NCBI GenBank assembly: GCA_964573395.1
Contig: CAZNJI010000003.1
Span: 30,099 to 94,098, forward strand
Direction of reading: 5' to 3'
Length of the DNA stretch: 64,000 nt
From: DATIBQ01 sp964573395
GTDB taxonomy: Bacteria; Patescibacteriota; Minisyncoccia; Phycocordibacterales; UBA9973
Numbering within the stretch: the stretch's first letter is position 1; each line of letters opens with the position of its first letter. A program made the position numbers and the translations under genes. Below the pieces are notes generated by a model. The model was not told the origin of the DNA and ran no database searches. It saw only the letters and a program-made list of their open reading frames with translations. This document shows positions 8,120 through 16,937 of this stretch, piece after piece.

Positions 8120-8554
8120 CTATACTCGTCGCGGCTTTTTCGGCTTCGGGCCATTATGCGGAACCGGAGTTTTGTCTTTAATGGATAAAAGGTCGATACC
8201 GGTAGCTACGAATGCTCGAACGAGCGGTTCGCGGCCGCTTCCCACCCCTTTCACCACTGCATGCACTTCTTTGATGCCGGCGGTCGTTGCCTTTTCAGCT
8301 AAGATTTCTCCAACTTTTGAAGCGGCAAACGGCGTGCCCTTCTTCGCTCCTTTAAATCCAAGACTGCCGCTTGAAGACCAGAACAGGACGTTTCCTTTTG
8401 TGTCTGACACAATCGCCTTTGTATTGTTAAAAGTCGCTTCCACCGCAAGCTGTGCCGTAGTAATTTTCTTCTTTGGCAGGCGCGACGTAGCGCGAGTGCG
8501 CTTATCCGCATCTACCAACTGACCTTCTTGAGTTGCAATTCGTTTCTTACCCAT
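8120..8554 (-). CDS. rpsK: 30S ribosomal protein uS11
   Basis: Forms part of the platform near the mRNA Shine-Dalgarno track. The 144 residues contain GNVLFWSSSGSLGFKGAKKGTPFAA and end with the conserved KDKTPVPHNGPKPKKPRRV tail. The N-terminus carries a Lys/Arg-rich extension of about 25 residues. It lies 10 nt after rpsM. Confidence 0.98.
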   Translation of the reverse strand: MGKKRIATQEGQLVDADKRTRATSRLPKKKITTAQLAVEATFNNTKAIVSDTKGNVLFWSSSGSLGFKGAKKGTPFAASKVGEILAEKATTAGIKEVHAVVKGVGSGREPLVRAFVATGIDLLSIKDKTPVPHNGPKPKKPRRV

Positions 8555-8564
8555 ATGTTATAGA

Positions 8565-8945
8565 TTATGTCTTTGTTTCCTTACGGCGACCGCTGCCCAT
8601 GGTTGCTCGAACGTTTCCGCGAACAGTACGGGAATTAGTCTTCGTTCGCTGACCTTTCACTGGCAGGCGGCGCATGTGCCGGACGCCACGATACGCTTTA
8701 ATATCTTTTAATCGCTTAATATTTGCAGAAATTTCGCGCTTAAGATTTCCTTCGATCTTCATTTCCTCGATTGCTTTCCGAATCGCATTTTCCTCGTCGA
8801 TTGAGAGGTCCTTTGCTTTCTTGCCGAAATCAACCTTAACCTCTTTGAGAACTGACCGAGCAGTCGAATACCCAACGCCATACACGCTCGTGAGTGCAAA
8901 CTCGAGACGCTTGTCGTTTGGGATGGTGATACCTGAAATACGCAT
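8565..8945 (-). CDS. rpsM: 30S ribosomal protein uS13
   Basis: Head protein that contacts the P-site tRNA and bridges to the 50S subunit. The 126 residues start MRISGITIPNDKRLEFALTSVYGVG and contain the RGVRHMRRLPVKGQRTKTNSRT motif. It is 5 nt downstream of rpmJ. Confidence 0.98.
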   Translation of the reverse strand: MRISGITIPNDKRLEFALTSVYGVGYSTARSVLKEVKVDFGKKAKDLSIDEENAIRKAIEEMKIEGNLKREISANIKRLKDIKAYRGVRHMRRLPVKGQRTKTNSRTVRGNVRATMGSGRRKETKT

Positions 8946-8950
8946 ACTAT

Positions 8951-9061
8951 TTACTGTTTCTGCTTATGCTTCGGATTCGAACATATGACAAAAAGATGGT
9001 TGCCGCGCTTAACCATTTTGCATTTGTCACACATTTTTTTTACCGTTGCTCTTACTTTCAT
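8951..9061 (-). CDS. rpmJ: 50S ribosomal protein bL36
   Basis: A 36-residue zinc-binding ribosomal protein. It begins MKVRATVKKMCDKCKMVKR and has the C-x2-C...C...H ligands (CDKC, CSNPKHKQK). It lies between infA and rpsM exactly where bL36 is expected. A small gene, but unmistakable. Confidence 0.97.
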   Translation of the reverse strand: MKVRATVKKMCDKCKMVKRGNHLFVICSNPKHKQKQ

Positions 9062-9120
9062 AAATATAGAATCGGGGAATAAAAAAGCGCTCTTTCAAAA
9101 GCTGGGGAATTATACACGAT

Positions 9121-9333
9121 TTAATTTCTTTTGACAATACGGCCTTTTCCCCCGTACGGATCGGCTACCAATTCGACAGAATCGCCCACTAAAACCTTGA
9201 TTCGGTGGAGGCGCATCTTCCCGGCAAGATAGGCCAGAATAACACTGCCGTCTTCCAGCTGTACGCGGAAGAGCGTGCTTGGCAATGCTTCTTGGATGAT
9301 ACCTTTTACTGTCTTCTCTGCTTCTGCCCCCAT
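9121..9333 (-). CDS. infA: Translation initiation factor IF-1
   Basis: A 70-residue OB-fold factor that occupies the ribosomal A site during initiation. The conserved stretch VKGIIQEALPSTLFRVQLEDGSVILAYLAGKMRLHRIKVLVGDSVELVADPYGGKGRIVKRN covers the family, with R/K in the usual positions. It heads the ribosomal operon behind a near-consensus promoter, and no Shine-Dalgarno is present in its roughly 10-nt leader. Confidence 0.97.
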   Translation of the reverse strand: MGAEAEKTVKGIIQEALPSTLFRVQLEDGSVILAYLAGKMRLHRIKVLVGDSVELVADPYGGKGRIVKRN

Positions 9334-9350
9334 GAGCTTTGTAGGCTTTA

Positions 9351-9379
9351 ATAATAAGAAATATTTTGAATTATGTCAA
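9351..9379 (-). promoter_or_regulatory. Promoter of the infA-rpsI ribosomal operon
   Basis: On the minus strand TTGACA (9379-9374), a 17-nt spacer and TATTAT (9356-9351). The -10 ends 17 nt before the infA ATG, leaving a leader of about 10 nt (ctacaaagctc) with no SD motif. Confidence 0.75.
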
Positions 9380-9395
9380 ACGTAATCCAAATCTT

Positions 9396-9422
9396 CTTAC
9401 TTTTTTGCCGGAAAAAAGTAAG
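9396..9422. terminator. Bidirectional hairpin upstream of infA
   Basis: CTTACTTTTTT-GCCGG-AAAAAAGTAAG is an 11-bp perfect stem. It probably ends transcription coming from the 9592-12046 gene pair. The remaining 9423-9591 contains nothing else I can support. Confidence 0.5.
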
Positions 9423-9591
9423 TAAAAAGCCTCTGCCCCTCACCCTGATGCATACTCACGAGGCTTGCATTCGCTAACCCTCATAACTTGCTTCGCTTCG
9501 AACAGATTCGGTTTTCTTTGCAAGAACGCTCATGCTCGCCGGTTCGTATCTGGCACCAGGATTCAAGGGCATTTTAAATTCATTAGTAACA

Positions 9592-10866
9592 CTACCGGAC
9601 GATTATTTTAATCGATTCGGTTTTTGATGGGAAATACGGAGTCCAAAATGGGATTTTTCGGTACATTGCCTCAAGAACACTCGGGAAGGCTTTCATCGCT
9701 TCATCGAACGATCTGAACGGCTTTCCAACAACTGCCGCCTTCACCTTTTCTTCGTCTACAGAACCAACCAGCGTTCCGGTTCCCGAAATCTTAATGGTGA
9801 GCTCTTGTGGAATAGTAGCCGTTTCAAGCGGCAGCAGGCTCACCGGCTCAACCACTAATGCGGCAAAATCGGGAATTCTATATGTTCCCCCTTTCTCGAT
9901 GCCTGGGTTATTTTGCAGCGCTTCACCCGCTACCGCAGTAGCCAGCGGCTCTTCCGGAAATAGATACAACACCAGCGTGCCTGAAAGCGTTACCGGAAAC
10001 TTAATGCTCGGGTTTTTCAAATTTACCGAAGCGGTATCGAATACGACAAACTGCAGATCGGGGAAACTGATGAATCCTTTTGGAATCTGAGCCCGCGCCT
10101 GGCGCTTCAGTTTTTCGGTAAGCAGCTGCTGCAAGACGTCGATAATCTGCTCTTTATTATCCTCCGTTACGGTATGTACCATGCCGCTTTCGCCTCCCGT
10201 GATCGATCCGCTCGAACGAGCGTACACTTTCGTCTTTCGGTCGCCGGTATAGCCCACGACGGTAAACGTTGTTCCCTCTACGTTGTAGTCGCTTCCGACT
10301 GCAGCCGCAGTTACCTGTACCGGATTCGACGTCCCCGCAATCCGGGTGCCTGCCTCTGTTTTAAATCCTGGAATCGTAATATCCGCGGCGGTAACGTAGC
10401 GCTTTCCAGTTGCCGCCTGAATCGTCGTTCCTTTTTTAATGACGAGCGGCTTTGAAGAATATTCATTGAAAAATGCAACCCGGCCGCTCGCTTTTACGTA
10501 CGATTCAACCAGCTTATCGCCGATAATTTCCCTTGAAACGTCGCCCTTAAGCACCATTGCCTGAAAATGAAGCGGCTCATTCGGAGCAACTTGCTCATGC
10601 GGCACAGTAATGAGCGAATCATCCAACGTAACGGCAACTTTCCGCGGCGTAATAGTTACCGTTGCGCGCGAGTAAAGAATGCCAAGAAAGAAGAATCCTC
10701 CGGCCGCAAGCACGGCAATGGCAATACCGAAGAGTGTTCGAAAACGGTGCCGGCGTGGCGGATGGGTTTGGGGTGAGTCGTGACGGACAGGCTCATGCTC
10801 TACTACCGCATTAAGCTTCTTTCCTTTCTTTTCCCGCTCTTTGATTATTGCGTCGTATAATTTCAT
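9592..10866 (-). CDS. Membrane-anchored beta-rich protein (baseplate J-like annotation in Patescibacteria)
   Basis: 424 residues: a basic cytoplasmic segment with an EKKGKK stretch (1-44), one transmembrane helix (about 46-68, TLFGIAIAVLAAGGFFFLGILYS), then a long extracytoplasmic part dominated by beta-type sequence with repeated G-T/V-T-T patterns (KKGTTIQAATGKRYVTAADITIPG, RIAGTSNPVQVTAAAVGSDYN). Patescibacterial proteins of this shape are often annotated baseplate J/gp47-like. I see the resemblance but cannot confirm homology. It starts 4 nt after the stop of the actin-fold gene at 10871-12046, so the two form an operon. The topology (cytoplasmic actin-like protein plus bitopic partner) resembles PilM-PilN. 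Confidence 0.55.
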   Translation of the reverse strand: MKLYDAIIKEREKKGKKLNAVVEHEPVRHDSPQTHPPRRHRFRTLFGIAIAVLAAGGFFFLGILYSRATVTITPRKVAVTLDDSLITVPHEQVAPNEPLHFQAMVLKGDVSREIIGDKLVESYVKASGRVAFFNEYSSKPLVIKKGTTIQAATGKRYVTAADITIPGFKTEAGTRIAGTSNPVQVTAAAVGSDYNVEGTTFTVVGYTGDRKTKVYARSSGSITGGESGMVHTVTEDNKEQIIDVLQQLLTEKLKRQARAQIPKGFISFPDLQFVVFDTASVNLKNPSIKFPVTLSGTLVLYLFPEEPLATAVAGEALQNNPGIEKGGTYRIPDFAALVVEPVSLLPLETATIPQELTIKISGTGTLVGSVDEEKVKAAVVGKPFRSFDEAMKAFPSVLEAMYRKIPFWTPYFPSKTESIKIIVR

Positions 10867-10870
10867 ATTC

Positions 10871-12046
10871 TTACCATTGCCGTTCTAAGAAAAGCGAACC
10901 TATGACGAGCGGCACATCGCTGCCGAAATTCTGGCCTAAAGATTCAACTAGCTGCTCGTCGAAAAACCTGACCTTCGGTGTTATTGCCGGCATCAAGTAG
11001 CCAAGCACCGGATCCTGCTCGATCGAATTCTGGAAAATGATTTCGTAGCGCGGATCGGTTACTATCAGCATATCTTCTGGAAGCGCAAAACCAAAGTGCC
11101 CCGTTTGCACTACTCCCTGCAATCCAATCTGCCACGACGCAATAAATGTCTGAAGCGCAATGTTAATCCGATTTTTCGCGGTAGCAGTTAAATGTTTATT
11201 TCGAAATGCAGCAAGGAGCGACTCGGCTTCGGCTAGCGTTTTGGTTCCATCGGCCATCAGTGTTCGAATGAGGCCGTAGGTTCCAATCGGAAACGAATGC
11301 TGGTAGAGGAACACGCCGTTTTTTATGAAGGCAACATCGGTAACCTCTTCGCCGACGTCGATAATGGTAAGCTCTTTCAATGGTTCGATGAAGTCGCGGA
11401 ATGCCACAAATGCCGTGTATGCAGCCGTAGTAAAACCGAACGACTCAATGTGATAATGCTTTCCCACGGCATCGCGAAGCCGCGTCAGAATGAGGTTTGG
11501 CGCAAAGGTTACGGTTACAGTAAGCTCGACTTCGGTAGCCTGTTTTCCGAAGGGGTTGCTTGAAGCGTACCCGTTGAGCCGTACCTGGGAAATTTGCCGT
11601 TCGATGATTTTCCCGTCTTTTCCGAACGGGCCAAATTTCTCAAGCTCGTGTTCAATGATATGCGAAATTTCTCGCTCAATCATTTCGTTCAAAAGGCGCT
11701 CGGTAAACACGAAAGGCGCATCTTTCCGCTGGACAATGGTTCTCGTCTGCGAGACATACCAGGGAGATGAAAGAACGAATTGCACGTAATCGGGGCGGTG
11801 CGTGTCGGCTTTTCCCAGCTCCGCCGCAACACGTTCAAGTGCCACGACAGTTTCGGTGATGAAGCGCTTGATATTGAGATCTTCCTTGAACTGCAAATTT
11901 ACTCGGTGAGCAGCCAGGATGCTTGGTTTTTTTGCCTTGTCGAATCCTCGATGCAGCATTGCGTGCGCGCCGCCAACGCTTCCGGAGCTAACGTCAAACA
12001 GTGCAACTACCCGCTCGCCTTTTTTTGCGCGAGAAAAAATTCCCAT
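10871..12046 (-). CDS. Actin-fold ATPase-like protein of the PilM/FtsA type
   Basis: A cytoplasmic 391-residue protein. The N-terminus has a phosphate-1-like VVALFDVSSGSVGGAH, and the second phosphate loop is visible as ELTIIDVGEEVTDVAFIKNGVFLYQHSFPIG (about 228-258). This pattern matches the FtsA/PilM/HSP70 superfamily, but the acidic and glycine residues are loosened, so ATP hydrolysis is not assured. It is upstream of and cotranscribed with the bitopic protein gene at 9592-10866. The true FtsA of the genome is at 26003, so this is a second, specialised actin-like protein, probably part of an envelope apparatus (inference). Confidence 0.55.
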   Translation of the reverse strand: MGIFSRAKKGERVVALFDVSSGSVGGAHAMLHRGFDKAKKPSILAAHRVNLQFKEDLNIKRFITETVVALERVAAELGKADTHRPDYVQFVLSSPWYVSQTRTIVQRKDAPFVFTERLLNEMIEREISHIIEHELEKFGPFGKDGKIIERQISQVRLNGYASSNPFGKQATEVELTVTVTFAPNLILTRLRDAVGKHYHIESFGFTTAAYTAFVAFRDFIEPLKELTIIDVGEEVTDVAFIKNGVFLYQHSFPIGTYGLIRTLMADGTKTLAEAESLLAAFRNKHLTATAKNRINIALQTFIASWQIGLQGVVQTGHFGFALPEDMLIVTDPRYEIIFQNSIEQDPVLGYLMPAITPKVRFFDEQLVESLGQNFGSDVPLVIGSLFLERQW

Positions 12047-12098
12047 CCAATTAGTATATCAGCCTGAATTCGTATGGAGAAATTTTTAAACTTTTTTA

Positions 12099-13793
12099 TT
12101 ACTGCAGAACTGCTTTGATGCGCCGAATTCCCTGCGAAGATGCCTCCTCTTTCAGAATTTTAAACGTTCCAAGAATGCCCGTGCGCTCAACGTGCGGCCC
12201 GCCGCAGAATTCAGCGCTAATGGCGCTACCCTCTCCATCAGCCGAAGGACAAATAAAATAAACACTTACGATTTCCGGATATTTTGCGCCGAATTCCATC
12301 TCTGCTCCGATTTTTTCAGCTTCCGCCAAAGGCATTTCTCGCTTTACAACATTATAGTCAGCCACAATCCATTCATTAACCAGCTTTTCAACAGCAGATT
12401 TTTCTTCATCAGTCATTTTTCTGTCGAACGAGAAATCTAACCGCAAGCGTTCTTCAGTAATATTACTTCCCCGCTGCTTCACGTCTTTTCCGAGCACTCG
12501 CTGGAGTGCCGCCAAGAGCAAGTGGTGTGCCGTATGAAGCTTTGTGGTCTGTTCGCTCGTATTTGCAAGCCCTCCTTTGAATTTCTGTTCCGCTCCGGTG
12601 CGAGACGCATCCTGGTGTGCTTTCATTTCCGTTTCAAATTTTTCTCGATTAATTGCGATGCCTTTTTCTTTGGCTAATTCCTCAGTCAGTTCAATCGGAA
12701 AACCGTAGGTAGTGGCAAGAATGAACGGATCAGTGCCCTTTTCAAATTCTTTCAGTCCCTGTTGTAGAGTTAATCGGAATTTTGATTCTTCTGCCGCAAG
12801 ATATGTTTCAAGTTTCGTTTCTACTTCCTTATAAGTATCCTTGTAAACACGAATAAATAATCGGGCAATAAATCGCAAGGTTGTTTCTGTACCTCCAAAA
12901 TTTAAACCAAGAATATCTGAATAGCGCACTGCCCGACGAATAAGTCTCCGTAAAATGTATCCTCTATCTTTATTTGAAGGAGTAACACCATCACCCAAAA
13001 GGAGAAGACATGTGCGAATATGGTCAGCAATAATTCTCGCTGAATGTTCGTTAAAGTTCTTGGAATTTTCCTTTATTAAATCTATTACTGAACTAAATAG
13101 ATCTGTTTCGTACACATTTGAGACACCTACTGCTTGTACCAACAAACGCTCAAGGCCCATACCGGTATCAATACCTTTTGTCTCAAGCGGTATAAACGTT
13201 CCGTCTTTTGTTTTGTAGTACTCGTTGAAAACGATGTTCCATACCTCAACGCCATCGATGTAAATTTCAGTTGTCGGTCCGCATGGCCCCTCGTCTCCCG
13301 TCGGACCCCAGAAATTATCTTCTTTGTTATGTTCCCTGATAACGAGATTCGAATCGATGCTCTGCCAAATGGCGCGCGATTCTTCATCTGCCGGAATGCC
13401 GCTTTCATCATCTTTAAAAATAGATACGTAATCGATTGCAAGGCCAAGCTCTTTCGTAATGAATTCATAGGCATAGGTAATTGCTTCTTTTTTCCAGTAG
13501 CCGCCAAAGGAAAAATTGCCGAGCATTTCAAAAAACGTCAGGTGCGTGTCATCACCAACCTCTTCGATGTCGCCCGTTCGAACGCATTTTTGCACGGTTG
13601 CTACATTCTGAGCACCAAAATCAGCTTCCGCGTTTTTCTGGCCAGTGTAGTAAGGCTTGAATTGCTGCATGCCGGCAGTCGTAAAAAGAACGGATGGGTC
13701 ATCCTTTGGAATAAGCGAAGCGCTCGGAAGCACTGTATGCCCTCGTTTCTCAAAAAAATCTAAAAATCGTTTTCGGAGTTCAGTACTGGTCAT
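12099..13793 (-). CDS. alaS: Alanyl-tRNA synthetase, C-terminally truncated form
   Basis: Charges tRNA-Ala and edits mischarged Ser/Gly. At 564 residues it is about 300 short of the usual 870. The class II catalytic core is complete (motif 1 RKRFLDFFEKRGH, TTAGMQQFKPYYTGQ, motif 2 FFEMLGNFSFGGYWKKEAI). The editing domain keeps its metal ligands (HTAHHLLLA and CGGPH). The DHHA1/C-Ala region that normally follows is absent, and the protein ends at GIRRIKAVLQ. It lies 18 nt after the mgtC-like stop. Confidence 0.96.
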   Translation of the reverse strand: MTSTELRKRFLDFFEKRGHTVLPSASLIPKDDPSVLFTTAGMQQFKPYYTGQKNAEADFGAQNVATVQKCVRTGDIEEVGDDTHLTFFEMLGNFSFGGYWKKEAITYAYEFITKELGLAIDYVSIFKDDESGIPADEESRAIWQSIDSNLVIREHNKEDNFWGPTGDEGPCGPTTEIYIDGVEVWNIVFNEYYKTKDGTFIPLETKGIDTGMGLERLLVQAVGVSNVYETDLFSSVIDLIKENSKNFNEHSARIIADHIRTCLLLLGDGVTPSNKDRGYILRRLIRRAVRYSDILGLNFGGTETTLRFIARLFIRVYKDTYKEVETKLETYLAAEESKFRLTLQQGLKEFEKGTDPFILATTYGFPIELTEELAKEKGIAINREKFETEMKAHQDASRTGAEQKFKGGLANTSEQTTKLHTAHHLLLAALQRVLGKDVKQRGSNITEERLRLDFSFDRKMTDEEKSAVEKLVNEWIVADYNVVKREMPLAEAEKIGAEMEFGAKYPEIVSVYFICPSADGEGSAISAEFCGGPHVERTGILGTFKILKEEASSQGIRRIKAVLQ

Positions 13794-13811
13794 AAAAAAT
13801 TACGTATGTTT

Positions 13812-14282
13812 CTAGAGCGGATCGGAATCATCGGTCCGGCGGATCGGCAAGTTGCTGATTTTCCGCTCAATGAGCCATAAGACGATGAAGATGAAGAGCG
13901 TAAAGAAGGTTGCGGCAATCGCTACGCTGTACAATCCAAACCCGCAGGCAAGCCCAATAGCAGAAGCAACCCACAGCCCGCTTGCCGTCGTGATGCCCGT
14001 TACCCGGCCCTCTCGGTGCAAAATTGCTCCTGCGCCTAAGAACCCTGCTGCGGCAACCACTTGAGCCGCCGTTCGCATTGGGTCAAAATCATACGCTGCA
14101 AACGAAGAGACGACCAGCTGGGAAATGGTTGCAAAGAGTGCTGACCCCATGGAGATGAGCGCATACGTCCGCATGCCGGCAGTCTTGTGCGCGAAGAATC
14201 GCTCGAGCCCGATAACCATGCCAAGGATCATGGCAATAAAGATGCTGATAAAGACTTCGCTATGACTGGTCAGTGTTTCCAT
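13812..14282 (-). CDS. MgtC/SapB family membrane protein
   Basis: A 156-residue inner-membrane protein with four or five hydrophobic helices. It carries the MgtC signature: GLERFFAHKTAGMRTYALISMGSALFATIS, then GFLGAGAILHREGRVTGITTASGLWVASAIGLACG. Family members modulate membrane potential or F-ATPase activity and help survive low Mg2+. The specific role here is unknown. A TATACT box ends 8 nt before the ATG, so it has its own leaderless promoter and probably leads alaS. Confidence 0.88.
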   Translation of the reverse strand: METLTSHSEVFISIFIAMILGMVIGLERFFAHKTAGMRTYALISMGSALFATISQLVVSSFAAYDFDPMRTAAQVVAAAGFLGAGAILHREGRVTGITTASGLWVASAIGLACGFGLYSVAIAATFFTLFIFIVLWLIERKISNLPIRRTDDSDPL

Positions 14283-14302
14283 ATGATAAAAGTATACACC
14301 AC

Positions 14303-15352
14303 TTACGCGATTACTCCGCCGCCGATACAGGTGTCGCCGTCATAGAGCACCACCGACTGCCCGGCAGTAACCGCACCGGGATGAGATTTAAAATGAATGA
14401 CGGAGTCTGATACGGTACACGCAACCTTCGGCGCATGATACCGAATTTGTGCTTTGTATGTTTTTGCTTTTTCAGGCGTCAGAATCCAATTGCTCGTTTT
14501 GAGCACGAGCGCCAATGGTTCACGGGTAAATGTTTCCGGCGAATCTTTTGAAACAGTAATGGTATTTTTTTCGACATCTTTATGGGTAACAAAATATGGC
14601 ACCGATCGATCGCCTGTCGTAATCGTAAACCCGTGACGCTCTCCAATGGTGTAGAACCACGCACCGGTATGTACTCCAATGGCTTCTTTGCTCTGATTAA
14701 GAACTTTTCCTGGCTTTTGCTTGATGTAGTGACCAAGGAACTCTTTCATGTCGACGTCTCCTAAAAAGCAAATACCCTGGCTGTCTTTTTTTTGAGATGT
14801 GAACAATCCTGCCCGCGCTGCAATATTACGCACTGAAGATTTTTTCAAATGCCCAATCGGAAACAGCGCGAGAGAGAGCTGCTCTTGGCTCAACATCCAG
14901 AGAAAATACGACTGGTCTTTCGCCGCATCTACTCCGCTTTCAAGTATTGCTTTCTCGCCATGCGTTACGCGTGCATAGTGGCCAGTAGCGATAAAATCTG
15001 CCCCTTTTTCAAGTGCGAATCTTAAAAAGGATCCGAATTTAATTACCTTGTTGCAGAGCACATCAGGATTCGGAGTGCGCCCGGCTCTGTATTCTTCAAT
15101 CATGTATTCAGCAACTTCTTTTTTATATTCTTCTTCGCAATCAAGAAAATGAAATGGGATACTAAGTGCAGCACACACCCGCATCGCATCGCGCTTCTCG
15201 TCTACCCAGGTGCAGGGCAGCCAATCAGGTGCCCAGGTTTTAATGAACACCCCATGGACTTCATACCCTTCTTTTTTCAGGAGATATGCGGCAACAGACG
15301 AGTCTACCCCGCCTGAAATCCCTACGAATACTTTTTGGCCGTTATTTTTCAC
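14303..15352 (-). CDS. mnmA: tRNA-specific 2-thiouridylase MnmA
   Basis: Thiolates U34 of Lys/Glu/Gln tRNAs using an ATP-activated intermediate. The 349 residues include the PP-loop SGGVDSSVAAYLL near residue 15. Catalytic cysteines are expected in NPDVLCNKVIKFG (about 105) and GICFLGDVDM (about 200), and the C-terminal beta barrel ends GDTCIGGGVIA. The start is GTG at 15352. An extended -10 TGC-TAGTAT ends 6 nt upstream, so it is probably leaderless despite the GTG. This is a plausible partner for the tRNA-Glu(TTC) gene at 32828. Confidence 0.96.
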   Translation of the reverse strand: MKNNGQKVFVGISGGVDSSVAAYLLKKEGYEVHGVFIKTWAPDWLPCTWVDEKRDAMRVCAALSIPFHFLDCEEEYKKEVAEYMIEEYRAGRTPNPDVLCNKVIKFGSFLRFALEKGADFIATGHYARVTHGEKAILESGVDAAKDQSYFLWMLSQEQLSLALFPIGHLKKSSVRNIAARAGLFTSQKKDSQGICFLGDVDMKEFLGHYIKQKPGKVLNQSKEAIGVHTGAWFYTIGERHGFTITTGDRSVPYFVTHKDVEKNTITVSKDSPETFTREPLALVLKTSNWILTPEKAKTYKAQIRYHAPKVACTVSDSVIHFKSHPGAVTAGQSVVLYDGDTCIGGGVIA

Positions 15353-15388
15353 GAAGAGATACTAGCATAAAATAAAATGCTGAGTATG

Positions 15389-15928
15389 TTATTTCAAATT
15401 CATCAGTTTTTTGAAGAGTTCGTACGTTGCGTATGCATCAGAGAATGCAGTATGCGCTTTACTGTTTTCAATGCCGAAATACTCGCAGAGCGCGCGTAGA
15501 GAAAACTTGTTGATGTCTCCTTGGTCATAGAGCTTTGCGAACGCAATGGAAATGGTATCAAGCCGGTGGTAGTGCATACCATTTGGAACGCCGGTTTTTC
15601 GAAACGCTCCGTCGATGAACGCAGAATCGAATGACACATTATGCGCAATCATCACTGCGCCTTCGGTTTTTTGCGCAAACACTTTCATCGCCTCATCCAG
15701 GCTGTATGCAAAGAGCCATGCCGATTCATCATAGCCGTTTACTCGAAGCGATTGTGGGTCGGCTGTTTCAATGTGTTCTGGCTTTACCTTCAAATCAACC
15801 TTATCAACGACTTCAAGTGTACCATTTTGGAATCGCGCAATAACTGCGCCAAGCTCTATGATTTCATATAGCTCCGGGTTGATACCGGTTGTTTCAACGT
15901 CGACGAATGCAAGTGGTTGATTAAGCAT
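15389..15928 (-). CDS. DnaQ-like 3'-5' exonuclease (DEDDh)
   Basis: 179 residues of a ribonuclease H-like exonuclease. Motif I is FVDVETTGINP (D and E metal ligands), motif II is IAHNVSFDSAFIDGAF, and motif III is HTAFSDAYATYELFKKL (H and D). It could be the proofreading epsilon subunit of DNA polymerase III or an RNase T/DnaQ-like nuclease. No polymerase-binding C-terminal tail is obvious. It lies 5 nt after mltG. Confidence 0.88.
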   Translation of the reverse strand: MLNQPLAFVDVETTGINPELYEIIELGAVIARFQNGTLEVVDKVDLKVKPEHIETADPQSLRVNGYDESAWLFAYSLDEAMKVFAQKTEGAVMIAHNVSFDSAFIDGAFRKTGVPNGMHYHRLDTISIAFAKLYDQGDINKFSLRALCEYFGIENSKAHTAFSDAYATYELFKKLMNLK

Positions 15929-15933
15929 GATGG

Positions 15934-16932
15934 TTAGCTTCGCGATTTTAGGTAACGCCGAATGTTTTCTAGATGTTCAGCGTACGTGCGGGCATAGTGA
16001 ATAGTACCTTCTTTATCATGAAGATAAAAGAGGTACGGCGAATCAGTTGGGTGTATAGTCGCTTCAATTGCGGCAAGGCCCGGGTTTGCAATCGGCTTCG
16101 GGGGAAGCCCCTTGTTTCTATACGTGTTAAACGGGCTCTCGAGAGCCAAATCAGCTTTCGTTAATTCCGCGCTCGATTTTCCGAGCAATACGGAAAACGG
16201 CGCATCAACTTGCAGCAGCGTTCCCATATCAAACCGCTTCCAGAGGATTCCGGCGATTACGGCGCGATCTTCCGGCCCGTTCGCTTCCCGTTCGACGATT
16301 GAGGCCATAGTAATAATTTCCTCCATAGTTCTTCCCGAAGTGTCCTGATCTAGTTTTAGCTTTTCAGTCCGGCGGACAAAGTTGTTGCGGAGGGTTGTAA
16401 CGACCAGATCAGGCTTTGCGTTCGGGAAGAACGAATACGTATCGGGAAAGAGATACCCTTCGTACGGAGCCGCAAGTTCAAGGAATAACTTCGTATCAAA
16501 TTCAGGGAACGTAGCGCCGAGCCGCACCGCCATGTCGCGAAAAGTAAAACCTTCCGGAAAGGTAACCTTCTTCTTTTCAATGCCAAACTGCTTGCCGGAA
16601 ATCCGAAGCGCGAGCTCAAAAGCGCTTGCCGGCTTTTCGAAATAATAAAGCCCTTCGCTGATGCTTCGGTCGCTTCCCAACAAGAGCATCCAGAATTCGA
16701 ACAGCCGTTCGGAACGCACCGCGCCGTCAGCCGTCAGTTCATTCGAAATTGAGAAAAGCCCCTGCCCCAATTCGATGGTGAGTTGGTACGGGCGCGGAAA
16801 AGCCTCCGGCGGACGATTGAGCGAAAGAAAATAAAAAAAGAGCGCGAAAAGAGCAACTAGTGCTCCGATGAGCATCTTTCCCCACTGCCTCGTACGCCCG
16901 CTATATGAATCTGAAAAAGACAAAGGTTCCAC
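15934..16932 (-). CDS. mltG: Endolytic murein transglycosylase MltG (YceG-like)
   Basis: Cuts nascent glycan strands and sets their length. The 332 residues contain one N-terminal transmembrane helix (about 20-40), a LysM-like subdomain (YQLTIELGQGLFSISNEL) and the YceG catalytic region with the active glutamate in TMASIVEREANGPEDRAVIAGILWKRF (about 208-234). The C-terminal signature is NTYRNKGLPPKPIANPGLAAIEA. The start is GTG, 5 nt after the preceding stop. It forms a tight run with the downstream exonuclease. Confidence 0.95.
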   Translation of the reverse strand: MEPLSFSDSYSGRTRQWGKMLIGALVALFALFFYFLSLNRPPEAFPRPYQLTIELGQGLFSISNELTADGAVRSERLFEFWMLLLGSDRSISEGLYYFEKPASAFELALRISGKQFGIEKKKVTFPEGFTFRDMAVRLGATFPEFDTKLFLELAAPYEGYLFPDTYSFFPNAKPDLVVTTLRNNFVRRTEKLKLDQDTSGRTMEEIITMASIVEREANGPEDRAVIAGILWKRFDMGTLLQVDAPFSVLLGKSSAELTKADLALESPFNTYRNKGLPPKPIANPGLAAIEATIHPTDSPYLFYLHDKEGTIHYARTYAEHLENIRRYLKSRS

Positions 16933-16937
16933 GATAA

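Noticed and set aside
9423..9591. Possible gene or RNA between the hairpin and the 9592 gene
   Set aside because: No frame, stem or promoter was convincing.
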